A program made the position numbers and the translations under genes. 12,577 nt of DNA from JBOHUX01 sp050734915 (GTDB lineage Bacteria > Chloroflexota > Dormibacteria > Dormibacterales > Dormibacteraceae). This document shows, in pieces, positions 5,851-12,467 of the stretch (the first letter of the stretch is position 1; the number at the start of each line of letters is the position of its first letter). The notes beneath the pieces were generated by a model that was not told where the DNA came from, did no database searches, and saw only the letters and a list, made by a program, of their open reading frames with translations. The DNA lies in assembly GCA_050734915.1 (NCBI GenBank), contig JBOHUX010000060.1, positions 1 to 12,577 of the forward strand, given 5' to 3'.

Positions 5851-8211
5851 TCAGCGTGCCCGCACGTTCTCGCGGTATTCGGCGGAGCGGGGGTCTGGAA
5901 TGGGAAGCGCGATGCTGCCCGGGGCCATCTGCCAGCGCTCCACCCGCCAGCCGCGCTGCCGGGCGACCGTCGCCAGGCGGGTGTCGGGATTGATGACGAC
6001 CGGGGTACCCACGATCTCCATCATGGGCAGGTCGCTGATCGAGTCGGCATAGGCGAAGCTCTCGGCGAGGTCCACCCCCGACCGGGCGGCGAAGTCCTGG
6101 AGAAGGGCGGAGCGGGCCTCGCCCGCCGGGGGCGGCGACTCCAGGTCACCGGTCAGGTAGCCGTCCTTGACGATCAGGTGCGGGCAGTCCAGCTCCACCT
6201 CGAGCATCTCGGCCAAGGGCTCCACGACGACGTCCATGGCACCGGTCAGGAGCAGTACGCGGTGTCCCGCCCGCTGGTGCTCGCGGATCCGGCGCACCCC
6301 CTCCGGGAAGAGGCGCCGGAGCGTGACCGCGTTCATCGCCTCGCGCCCCAGCCGGCGCATCTCGTCCAGGGGAAGGCCGTCGTAGCTGCGGTAGAAGCTG
6401 CGCTGGAACTCGGCTCGGGAGCGGCGTTCCAGGTACAGCCAGCGGGGCGCGCCGCGCAGCATCTCGGCCATGAAGGCGGGCCAGCGGTCGAGCGGCTGGG
6501 CCTTGAGCCGCATCCAGAGGAAGTACTCGACGATGTTGGTCTGGACCAGCGTGCCATCGACGTCGAAGACGGCCAGCACGTCCCCGCGGCCGCTCCGCCG
6601 CCGGACCAGGTCCACGCCGGTGACCCCGGCCGGGCGCGGCTCCGTGCTTCCCGTCGGCTGCTTGAGGGCGGCGGTGCCGCCGTCGGCGCGGGCCATCCGC
6701 ACGACGGTCGGAAAGTGCACCTCCTGGCAGTAGTCGCGCCACCGGTAGCGGGCGGGGTCGAAGGGCACCTTCTCCTGGTCCGCAACCGGCAGGCGGTCCC
6801 AGAGCTCGATCAGGTTCCGGGTGTCGAAGATCCCGTCCACCTCGGTGTAGACGCCGTAGAGCTGGGCGAACTCGAGACCGCGCTCGACGCGCCCCACGCG
6901 GTCGTTGAGCCGCGCCGAGACCTCGGCGGCGTCCGCCCCCAGCGGCAGCCGCTCGACCAGCCAGCGGGCGCCCTCCAGGGCGCGCAGGGCGATCCGGCCC
7001 CTGGTCTCGAGCTCCGAGCGGGGGGGGAAGGTCCACGTAGGGGTGCCGATCGCCTGGCCGTGCCGGTCTCGCAGAGGATGCTCGGTGAAGAAGCGCTGCG
7101 ACTCCTCGTAGAGTCCCCGGAAGCGGAGCGGATTCCGGGCGCCGGAGGCGACGTGGTAGATGCGGTGGCCGTGGTCGGGCGGTGAGGCGGCGACGGCCAG
7201 CACGGCGTTGACCACGTAGTCGGCCGGGATGATGTCGATGACGCCGTCCGGGAGGCCCGAGAAGTCTGTCAGCGTCCCCCGGCCGTAGGCGAGAATGATC
7301 GGCTCGGCCATCCGGAAGCCCTCCAGCCAGCCCGGGAACGGCTCCTCGAGGGCGCTCTCGATGATCGACGGCCGGACGATGGAGAGCGGGATGTCGCCGT
7401 GGAGCTCGACCACCGCGTGCTCCGCCATCGCCTTGGTGAAGGAGTAGATGTCGCTGAAGCCCATCGCCCGGGCACGGCTCCGGCCCCGGTCGACGAGCGC
7501 GTCCCTGACCCACTTCTGCCGCTGCCTCTCCAGCGCCCGGGCGGTGGCGGGGGTGCCCGCCGGGCCCATCCGCGAACGCGCCTCGGCGCCGAACCGCCCG
7601 AGCCTGGCCGGGCGCCGTGACTCCTCCTCGACCACGGCCCGGAGACCGATCAGCGCCTCGGCCTCGTGCCGCCAGTTGAGGCCGGGGTCGAGCGGCATCT
7701 CCTCTGTGATCCGGCCCCGCAGCATCCCCCCCACGTAGGCCGTCGAGATGTGCACCAGGTGGGGCCGGGCCCCGGTTCGCCTCAGCTCCTGGACCAGCCG
7801 CGCGGCCCCCAGCAGGTTGGTGCGGGCGGAGAGGTCGGCGGGGTTGTCGAACTCGACCGCGGCGGCCGAATGGATGACGACGTCGCAGCCGCGAAGGCGC
7901 TCCGCCCCCTCCTCCTCGAGCCCCAGCCGCTCGCGATCGAGGTCCACCTCGAGGAGCCGGAGCTTGTCGGCGGCCAGCTGGGCGAAGCCCTCCTCGCCCA
8001 GCTGCGCCTTGAGCACCCGGAAGGCGGGGCTCGCCAGCACCTCCCGCTGCAGCCGCTCGGCGGCCGTGCGCCGGGAGCTGGGACGGATGGCGAGCTCGAT
8101 GCGCCCGATCTCGGGCAGCGTGCGCAGGCACTTCTCGACGATGGTCTTGCCCAGGAAGCCGGTCGAACCGGTCACGAGCAGCGTCTTTCCGGCCAGCGCC
8201 TCGGCGATCAA
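5851..8211 (-). CDS. Fatty acyl-CoA reductase fused to a HAD-superfamily phosphatase
   Basis: A 786-residue two-enzyme fusion. Residues 1 to about 345 are an extended SDR of the male-sterility/FAR type: cofactor motif TGSTGFLG (14-21), HISTAYV (154-160), active-site YSFTK (Tyr256, Lys260) and SIVRPSIIE (277-285). Residues about 440-510 resemble the FAR C-terminal domain (IFDTRNLIELWDRL, then FDPARYRWRDY). Such enzymes reduce acyl-CoA to fatty alcohol with NADPH. After a Pro/Gly-rich linker (about 512-542) a HAD-IB-like domain follows: nucleophile VFDVDGT (Asp550, Asp552), motif II LLLTGA (Thr656), Lys682, and motif IV YADSISD (Asp723, Asp727), as in phosphoserine-phosphatase-like enzymes. The TTG at 8211 is the only usable start close to the Rossmann strand; the frame upstream to 8418 shadows the DinB-like gene. 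The gap to that gene is 13 bp. The HAD substrate, presumably a phospho-alcohol or lysophosphatidate, is inference. Confidence 0.88.
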   Translation of the reverse strand: MIAEALAGKTLLVTGSTGFLGKTIVEKCLRTLPEIGRIELAIRPSSRRTAAERLQREVLASPAFRVLKAQLGEEGFAQLAADKLRLLEVDLDRERLGLEEEGAERLRGCDVVIHSAAAVEFDNPADLSARTNLLGAARLVQELRRTGARPHLVHISTAYVGGMLRGRITEEMPLDPGLNWRHEAEALIGLRAVVEEESRRPARLGRFGAEARSRMGPAGTPATARALERQRQKWVRDALVDRGRSRARAMGFSDIYSFTKAMAEHAVVELHGDIPLSIVRPSIIESALEEPFPGWLEGFRMAEPIILAYGRGTLTDFSGLPDGVIDIIPADYVVNAVLAVAASPPDHGHRIYHVASGARNPLRFRGLYEESQRFFTEHPLRDRHGQAIGTPTWTFPPRSELETRGRIALRALEGARWLVERLPLGADAAEVSARLNDRVGRVERGLEFAQLYGVYTEVDGIFDTRNLIELWDRLPVADQEKVPFDPARYRWRDYCQEVHFPTVVRMARADGGTAALKQPTGSTEPRPAGVTGVDLVRRRSGRGDVLAVFDVDGTLVQTNIVEYFLWMRLKAQPLDRWPAFMAEMLRGAPRWLYLERRSRAEFQRSFYRSYDGLPLDEMRRLGREAMNAVTLRRLFPEGVRRIREHQRAGHRVLLLTGAMDVVVEPLAEMLEVELDCPHLIVKDGYLTGDLESPPPAGEARSALLQDFAARSGVDLAESFAYADSISDLPMMEIVGTPVVINPDTRLATVARQRGWRVERWQMAPGSIALPIPDPRSAEYRENVRAR

Positions 8212-8221
8212 GTCGTCTCGA

Positions 8222-8227
8222 ATTCTA
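8222..8227 (-). promoter_or_regulatory. Possible -10 element (TAGAAT) before the FAR-HAD start
   Basis: TAGAAT ends 10 nt before the TTG at 8211 and incorporates the stop codon of the DinB-like gene. The spacing equals that of TAGACT before the infA TTG. No -35 element is evident. It could provide an internal, nearly leaderless start for the lipid cassette. Confidence 0.3.
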
Positions 8228-8752
8228 GGAGCGCCGGCCCATGATCTCGGTGATCCAGGGCTGATGCTCCTCGACGTGCTCGTACGTGTTGCCCGCGATC
8301 CAGCCGACCACGGGCCGCACCTCGTCCGCGTCGCCGGGCTGAAAGCGCGCGTAGGGGGCCTGGAGATCCGCGTCGTCCAGCTGTGCCAGCGCCGCCCGCA
8401 GCTCGTCGTGCGTGGCACTGAGGAGGGCGCGGGCGCCCGCCGGCCCGAGGTCCCGGTGCAGTGCGAAGAGTCGCTCGTTCAGCTCCTCGACCTCGTGCTC
8501 GATCTCGCTTCCCCTCTCGTGCTCCCGGCCGCCCGCGAGTCCCATCGCCGCCTGGCGATCGCGGCCCTCGAGCAGCGCCACCGTCGAACGCTCCCACGCC
8601 GCCAGGTGGGCGACGTGGTCCTTGATCGCCCAGCCGTCGCGGCCGGGGGCGGCCAGCTGCTCGTCCGACAGCCCGTCCAGCATCCGGTCCAGCTCCGCCC
8701 AGCCGCGCTCGATCCGCTCCGACAGCTCCCTCCTCGTGCCTGGGCTCGTCAT
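8225..8752 (-). CDS. DinB / ClbS-DfsB-like four-helix bundle protein
   Basis: A 175-residue putative metal-binding four-helix protein of the DinB/YfiT superfamily, closest by pattern to the ClbS/DfsB group. Helix 2 carries GWAIKDHVAHLAAWE with His46 and His49. The last helix carries GNTYEHVEEHQPWI with His159 and His163, and together these give the usual three-His metal site (His49, His159, His163 most likely). Characterised relatives include thiol-dependent S-transferases and the colibactin self-protection hydrolase ClbS; the function here is unknown. The ATG at 8752 is preceded by GGGAG with a short 3-nt gap. The stop lies 13 bp before the FAR-HAD start, so it is probably the first gene of the lipid cassette transcript, or the second after the M23 gene 42 bp upstream. 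Confidence 0.75.
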   Translation of the reverse strand: MTSPGTRRELSERIERGWAELDRMLDGLSDEQLAAPGRDGWAIKDHVAHLAAWERSTVALLEGRDRQAAMGLAGGREHERGSEIEHEVEELNERLFALHRDLGPAGARALLSATHDELRAALAQLDDADLQAPYARFQPGDADEVRPVVGWIAGNTYEHVEEHQPWITEIMGRRS

Positions 8753-8794
8753 GTGCTCCCAGAGTAAGGCGCCGTCGATGCCTCGTGGGCGCGT

Positions 8795-9895
8795 CTAAGC
8801 GGCTCCGCCCGGCCCGGAGAGCCGGAACCTGGGCACGAGCACCAGCGGGGACGCCCCGGTGGCGGTCCACCCGAGGGGGTCACGGTCGTCGACCAGGAAC
8901 CAGAAGGACCGGCCCGGGACGCCCCCATAGATGGCGGATCCGGCCCCCACCCCGGTCAGCCAGGCCACGGCGGGGCCACCGCCCTCGACCACCGAGACCT
9001 CGAAGGTGGTGCCCGGCACCGGGCTCGACCAGGTGACCACGATCCGGCTCGGGTCGGCGGGGCCGGGATGGGCGGTCACCGTGACCGCGGGCGCGGCATG
9101 GTCGGGGTAGCGGGGCGAGCCGCCCAGCCAGAGGTCGCCCTGATCGTGTGGCCAGGGATCGGCCCCCTTCCCCGCCCACCCGTAGGGGTCGACGGGGATC
9201 ATGCCCCTTGTCAGGTAGACGCCGAAGTGGAGATGAGGGCCGCTGGTCGCCCCCGTGTCACCGCTGACGCCGATCACCTGCCCCCGGCTCACCGCCTGGC
9301 CGCGGTGGGCGAGGACCTCGGACAGGTGTCCGTAGCGGGTGCTGAAGCCGTTGCCGTGGTCGATCACGACCTGCTGGCCGAACTCGCAGCCGGTGCAGCC
9401 GGGCGTGAACCAGCCAGCCGCCGCCACCACCCCCGGCGCGGCCGCCAGGACGGGCTCGTCGAAGAGCCCGTAGTCGAGCCCGTCGTGGCCGTCGTAGTAG
9501 AGGAAGTCGGTCCCGCCCCGGGTCACAGCGTAGCCGCGGGCGAACTGCGGGTCGGTCCCAAGTCCGGCCCGTCCCTCCTGCCCATCGAAGCGGCAGACGC
9601 GGCCGTCAGGCACGTAGTCGGGCCGGCAGTGGTCGAAGAGCGAGGTCACGTAGTGCGGGCCGGTGAAGGGGAGCGTCAGGAACCCCGCCCCCGGGTCCGC
9701 CCGGTACCCGCTGCGCCCGTCCTCGATGCCACCCCAGGGCAGCTGGGGGGGATAGCTCCAGGGGACGTAGGCCGGGATCGGCTGGCCGGGGTCGTAAGGG
9801 GGGGCGGCACCGGCGGGGACGCCGCCTCGCAGCACGAGCAGGGCGGCTCCCAGAACGAGGGCGGAACGAAGCCGAGACGACATTCCCAGTTCCAT
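8795..9895 (-). CDS. Secreted M23 (LytM/lysostaphin-type) metallopeptidase with Fn3-like tail
   Basis: A 366-residue exported zinc endopeptidase, expected to cut peptidoglycan cross-bridges or stem peptides. An N-terminal signal peptide is visible (Arg8/Arg10, a hydrophobic Ala/Leu/Val core, then AGA-AP near residue 31). The M23 domain (about 125-240) has DGHDGLDYG (His137, Asp141), RYGHLS (His190) and GPHLHFG (His221, His223), which is the full ligand and catalytic set. A Pro/Tyr/Trp-rich pre-domain (32-80) and four Cys (90, 101, 167, 170) suggest disulfides. Residues about 268-355 read as an Fn3-like beta sandwich (ITW-type IVVTWSSP, then a GRSFWFLV strand). I chose the ATG at 9895 with GAGGG 9 nt upstream; ATG 9883 is possible, and the TTG at 9946 looks more like upstream DNA. 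The gap to the DinB-like gene is 42 bp. Confidence 0.9.
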   Translation of the reverse strand: MELGMSSRLRSALVLGAALLVLRGGVPAGAAPPYDPGQPIPAYVPWSYPPQLPWGGIEDGRSGYRADPGAGFLTLPFTGPHYVTSLFDHCRPDYVPDGRVCRFDGQEGRAGLGTDPQFARGYAVTRGGTDFLYYDGHDGLDYGLFDEPVLAAAPGVVAAAGWFTPGCTGCEFGQQVVIDHGNGFSTRYGHLSEVLAHRGQAVSRGQVIGVSGDTGATSGPHLHFGVYLTRGMIPVDPYGWAGKGADPWPHDQGDLWLGGSPRYPDHAAPAVTVTAHPGPADPSRIVVTWSSPVPGTTFEVSVVEGGGPAVAWLTGVGAGSAIYGGVPGRSFWFLVDDRDPLGWTATGASPLVLVPRFRLSGPGGAA

Positions 9896-9978
9896 TGAAG
9901 GACGCCCTCGCGGCCTCGCCCGGGCCGGGTTGTTAGGAATGGTCAAGGGCGCCCCCGTGACCGCCTACGATTTAGCTC
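9896..9978. promoter_or_regulatory. Divergent promoter region between the M23 peptidase and MDR genes
   Basis: This 83-bp gap separates the two head-to-head transcription units. It contains the window's clearest -10 box (9966-9971, plus strand). On the minus strand there is a TTGACC (9946-9941) resembling a -35, but no -10 follows at 16-18 bp. Nothing else stands out. Confidence 0.5.
9966..9971 (+). promoter_or_regulatory. Leaderless-type -10 box (TACGAT) for the MDR gene
   Basis: TACGAT fits TANNNT, and only 7 nt separate it from the GTG at 9979, so transcription would begin at about the first base of the start codon. No Shine-Dalgarno precedes the GTG, which agrees with a leaderless mRNA. 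The -35 region is poor (TCAAGG at the 17-bp spacing). Confidence 0.5.
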
Positions 9979-11034
9979 GTGGACATACCCGCGGAAGCCC
10001 CCGGCACCTCGCCGGTCAGCCAGGGTCTGGCGGCCGTTTGGGAGGAGCCCATCGGCCCCCTCGGGGTCCGGATCCGCGAGCGCGCCCGGACCCCGGCGCC
10101 GGCCGGGTTCGTGACCGTCTCCATGCGCGCCGCGGCCATCAACCACCTCGACCTCTGGCTCGCCCACGGCGCCGAGCGCGCGGAGCCGCCACGGGTGATC
10201 TGCGCCGACGGCGCGGGGGTCGTGGAACGGGGCGCCGGCGGCTGGGAGGCGGGCCAGGAGGTGGTGGTCTATCCGGTCGTAGCCTGCGGGCGATGCGATG
10301 AGTGCCGCGCCGGGCGGCAGGTCCTCTGTCGCGGGTTCGGGATCGTCGGCGAGCACACCGACGGCACCGCCTGCCAGACCCTCCATCTCCCGCCCGGGAA
10401 TCTGCGCCTCAAGCCCCCCTCCCTCGGCTGGGAGGAGGCGGCCGCCCTTCCCCTGACCTTCCTGACCGCGTGGCGGATGCTGAGGACCAAGGCGCGGCTG
10501 GAGTCCGGCCAGAGCCTGCTCGTGGTCGGCGCGGGGGCCGGCGTGGCGGTGGCGGCGATCGCGATCGGGCGCCACCTGGGCGCCCGCGTCCTCGCCACCA
10601 GCCGCTCGGCGGCCAAACGGGCGCGGGCGGTCGAGATCGGCGCCGAGGCCGCCTTCGAGTCCTCGGGATTCTCGAAGGCGATCAGGGAGGCGACCGGCGG
10701 CCGCGGCGTCGACGTGGTCTTCGAGCACGTCGGGCCCGCCACCTTGGAGGAGTCCTTCCGCTCGCTCGCGCCCGGGGGCCGGATCGTCACCTGCGGGTCG
10801 ACGAGCGGCCCCCGGGCGGAGATCGCCATGCCCCGGCTCTTCCTCCGCCAGGCCGAGCTGCTGGGGTCGACGATGGGCAACGGGGGCGAGTTCGACGCGG
10901 TGCTGGCCGCCGTCGAGGATGGCCTCCGACCGGTCGTCTCGGCCTCCTACGAGCTGGCCGAGGTGCAGGCCGCCCTCGAGCACCTGGACCGCGCCCAACA
11001 GTTCGGGAAGGTCGTGTTGAGGATCCCTTCCTGA
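9979..11034 (+). CDS. Zinc-binding MDR dehydrogenase / quinone-oxidoreductase-like
   Basis: A 351-residue medium-chain dehydrogenase/reductase. The structural-zinc lobe is present (CGRCDECRAGRQVLC: Cys103, 106, 109, 117). The catalytic-zinc Cys is absent: the usual CGTD position reads AAAINHLDLW (51-60), as in quinone-oxidoreductase-like subfamilies. The nucleotide-binding segment is VVGAGAGVAVAA (182-193), and the C-terminal half contains GGRGVDVVFEHVG and GGRIVTCGS, typical of NADPH-using MDRs. A redox role on a quinone, enoyl or alcohol substrate is likely; the substrate is unknown. The GTG start at 9979 follows a TACGAT box without a ribosome-binding site. The stop TGA (11032-11034) overlaps the apparent CTG start of surE, so the two genes form an operon. 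Functional linkage to surE is not obvious from the families. Confidence 0.87.
   Translation: MDIPAEAPGTSPVSQGLAAVWEEPIGPLGVRIRERARTPAPAGFVTVSMRAAAINHLDLWLAHGAERAEPPRVICADGAGVVERGAGGWEAGQEVVVYPVVACGRCDECRAGRQVLCRGFGIVGEHTDGTACQTLHLPPGNLRLKPPSLGWEEAAALPLTFLTAWRMLRTKARLESGQSLLVVGAGAGVAVAAIAIGRHLGARVLATSRSAAKRARAVEIGAEAAFESSGFSKAIREATGGRGVDVVFEHVGPATLEESFRSLAPGGRIVTCGSTSGPRAEIAMPRLFLRQAELLGSTMGNGGEFDAVLAAVEDGLRPVVSASYELAEVQAALEHLDRAQQFGKVVLRIPS
11019..11022 (+). promoter_or_regulatory. Shine-Dalgarno (GAGG) for the CTG start of surE
   Basis: GAGG lies inside the last codons of the MDR gene, 8 nt before CTG 11031-11033. Its spacing is ideal for that CTG, and the surE frame has no other start codon nearby, so this site effectively decides the start. 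Confidence 0.55.
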
Positions 11035-11816
11035 GCGTCCGCGCGCGGAGGCCGGGGCGCCCTCGCATCCTGCTCACCAACGACGACGGAATCCACGCCC
11101 CCGGCATCCACGCCGCCTACCGGGAGCTGAAGCGCCTCGGCGAGGTCACCGTCGTCGCCCCGGACGCCGAGCGGTCTGCGGTCGGGCACGCGATCACCAC
11201 CCTCCTGCCGCTCCGCGTCCAGGACTTCAACGCGGGCGGCATGCCCGGCCACGCGGTCAGCGGCATGCCCGCGGACTGCGTCAAGATCGGCGTCGGCGCC
11301 ATCCTGCCCGAGTCTCCGGACCTGGTCGTGTCGGGGATCAACCTTGGCCCCAACACGGCGGCCAGCATCATCTACTCGGGCACCGTCTCGGCGGCCACCG
11401 AGGCCCGCATCCTGGGCATCCCCTCGATCGCAGTCTCGCTGGCGACCTTCGTGGACCCCGACTTCCGGCCCGCGGCGTCGATCGCGCGCCGGGTCGGCGC
11501 GCTGGTCCTCGAGCATGGCCTCCCGGAGCGGGTCCTGCTCAACGTCAACGTCCCCAACCTGCCCCGGGCGGACATCAAGGGCATCCGGGTCACCCGACAG
11601 GGCAGGTCGGTCTTCAAGGAGGAGTTCGACGTCCGCGAGGATCCGCGACATCAGCCCTACTACTGGCTGTCGGGCAGCTTCCAGATGACCGACCAGGATG
11701 CCGACACCGACGCCTGGGCGGTCAGCCACGGCTACGTGAGCGTGACGCCGGTGACATTCGACCTCACCGACTATGAGTCCCTGGAGGGCCTCGCCGGCTG
11801 GCGCTGGCGCCGGTAG
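11031..11816 (+). CDS. surE: 5'/3'-nucleotidase SurE
   Basis: A 261-residue SurE, a divalent-metal-dependent phosphatase that releases phosphate from nucleoside monophosphates (and short polyphosphate in some members). The family core is complete: ILLTNDDGIHAPG (Asp18, Asp19), APDAERSAVGHAIT (Ser49), SGMPADCVKIG (77-87), SGINLGPNTA (Asn104) and YSGTVSAATEA (115-125). Length is normal for SurE (about 250). Canonical SurE begins one residue before RILLTNDDG, but this frame has no ATG, GTG or TTG for well over 150 bases upstream of that point. The only near-cognate start is CTG at 11031, which overlaps the MDR stop as CTGA and has GAGG 8 nt upstream. I therefore start there. The frame open upstream to 10302 shadows the MDR gene. 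The gene converges with upp. Confidence 0.93.
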   Translation: MSVRARRPGRPRILLTNDDGIHAPGIHAAYRELKRLGEVTVVAPDAERSAVGHAITTLLPLRVQDFNAGGMPGHAVSGMPADCVKIGVGAILPESPDLVVSGINLGPNTAASIIYSGTVSAATEARILGIPSIAVSLATFVDPDFRPAASIARRVGALVLEHGLPERVLLNVNVPNLPRADIKGIRVTRQGRSVFKEEFDVREDPRHQPYYWLSGSFQMTDQDADTDAWAVSHGYVSVTPVTFDLTDYESLEGLAGWRWRR

Positions 11817-11818
11817 CG

Positions 11819-11837
11819 GCCCCCTGCGCCCGGGGGC
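11819..11837. terminator. Hairpin between convergent surE and upp
   Basis: GCCCCC and GGGGGC form a perfect 6-bp stem with a 7-nt loop in the 30-bp gap between the two convergent stops. Its symmetry lets it serve both strands. No U-run is present on either side, so it would be a non-canonical terminator or a transcript-end stabiliser. Confidence 0.5.
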
Positions 11838-11846
11838 GACCCCGGG

Positions 11847-12467
11847 TCAGACGGTGCCGAAGAGGCGGTCGCCGAAGTCCCCCAGCCCGGGCACGATGTA
11901 GGCGCGGTCGTCGAGACGCTCGTCCAGCGCGGAGGTGAAGACCTCGACTTCGGGATGTTCTTCCTCGAGCTTGCGGACGCCCTCGGGGGCGGCGACGACG
12001 CAGATCATGCGCGTGCCGCGCCCGCCCGCCTCTTTGATCAGCGAGATCGCCTGCGCCGCCGAGCCGCCCGTCGCCAGCATGGGGTCGAGCAGGAGCGGGA
12101 TCCGGCCCTCCAGCTTGGGCAGCTTGTTGTAGTAGATGCGGGCGACCGCCGTCTCCTCGTCGCGCTCCAGGCCCAGATAACCAACGCTGACCTCGGGGAG
12201 GAGCTCGAGGACGGGTCCCAGCAGCCCCAGCCCGGCCCGCAGCACCGGCACCGCGACGACCGGGGTCGTGATCATGCGCGCCGGCCCCTCGGCGAGCGGG
12301 GTCACCACCGTCCGCTCGGCGGTGGCGAGGTCGGCGGTCGCCTCGTAGACGAGCATCGTGATCACCTTGCGAGCCAGGGTCCGGAACTCGTCGTGCCCGG
12401 TTCGCCGGTCCCTCAGGCGGGCCAGCGTGTCGGTCACGATCGGGTGGCTACTGACCCGCAGCGGCAC
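11847..12467 (-). CDS. upp: Uracil phosphoribosyltransferase
   Basis: A 206-residue UPRT that converts uracil and PRPP to UMP and pyrophosphate in pyrimidine salvage, in the cytoplasm. Family features appear in order: SSHPIVTDTLARLRD (6-20, matching the DHPLxxxKLxxLRD start), FRTLARKVITMLVYEAT (28-43), VPVLRAGLGLL (73-83), the PRPP loop LLLDPMLATGGSA (125-137, Asp128) and the uracil-binding YIVPGLGDFGDR (190-201). Length matches the usual 208. The start is GTG (12467), chosen because it gives the standard N-terminus; no Shine-Dalgarno is visible. It overlaps the 3' end of the gene upstream by 20 bp, which suggests translational coupling. It converges with surE, another nucleotide-metabolism gene, though the two are not co-transcribed. 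Confidence 0.96.
   Translation of the reverse strand: MPLRVSSHPIVTDTLARLRDRRTGHDEFRTLARKVITMLVYEATADLATAERTVVTPLAEGPARMITTPVVAVPVLRAGLGLLGPVLELLPEVSVGYLGLERDEETAVARIYYNKLPKLEGRIPLLLDPMLATGGSAAQAISLIKEAGGRGTRMICVVAAPEGVRKLEEEHPEVEVFTSALDERLDDRAYIVPGLGDFGDRLFGTV

Noticed and set aside
8212..8418. Upstream extension of the FAR-HAD frame
   Set aside because: It overlaps the DinB-like gene, whose motifs are clear, and has shadow-like Ser/Arg/Thr composition.
9941..9946. TTGACC on the minus strand as a -35 (or a TTG start) for the M23 gene
   Set aside because: No -10-like hexamer lies 16-18 bp downstream, where the DNA is GC only. As a start it would put a non-signal extension before a good signal peptide.
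10302..11030. Upstream extension of the surE frame
   Set aside because: It is the out-of-frame shadow of the MDR gene and would give a 504-residue protein unlike any SurE.
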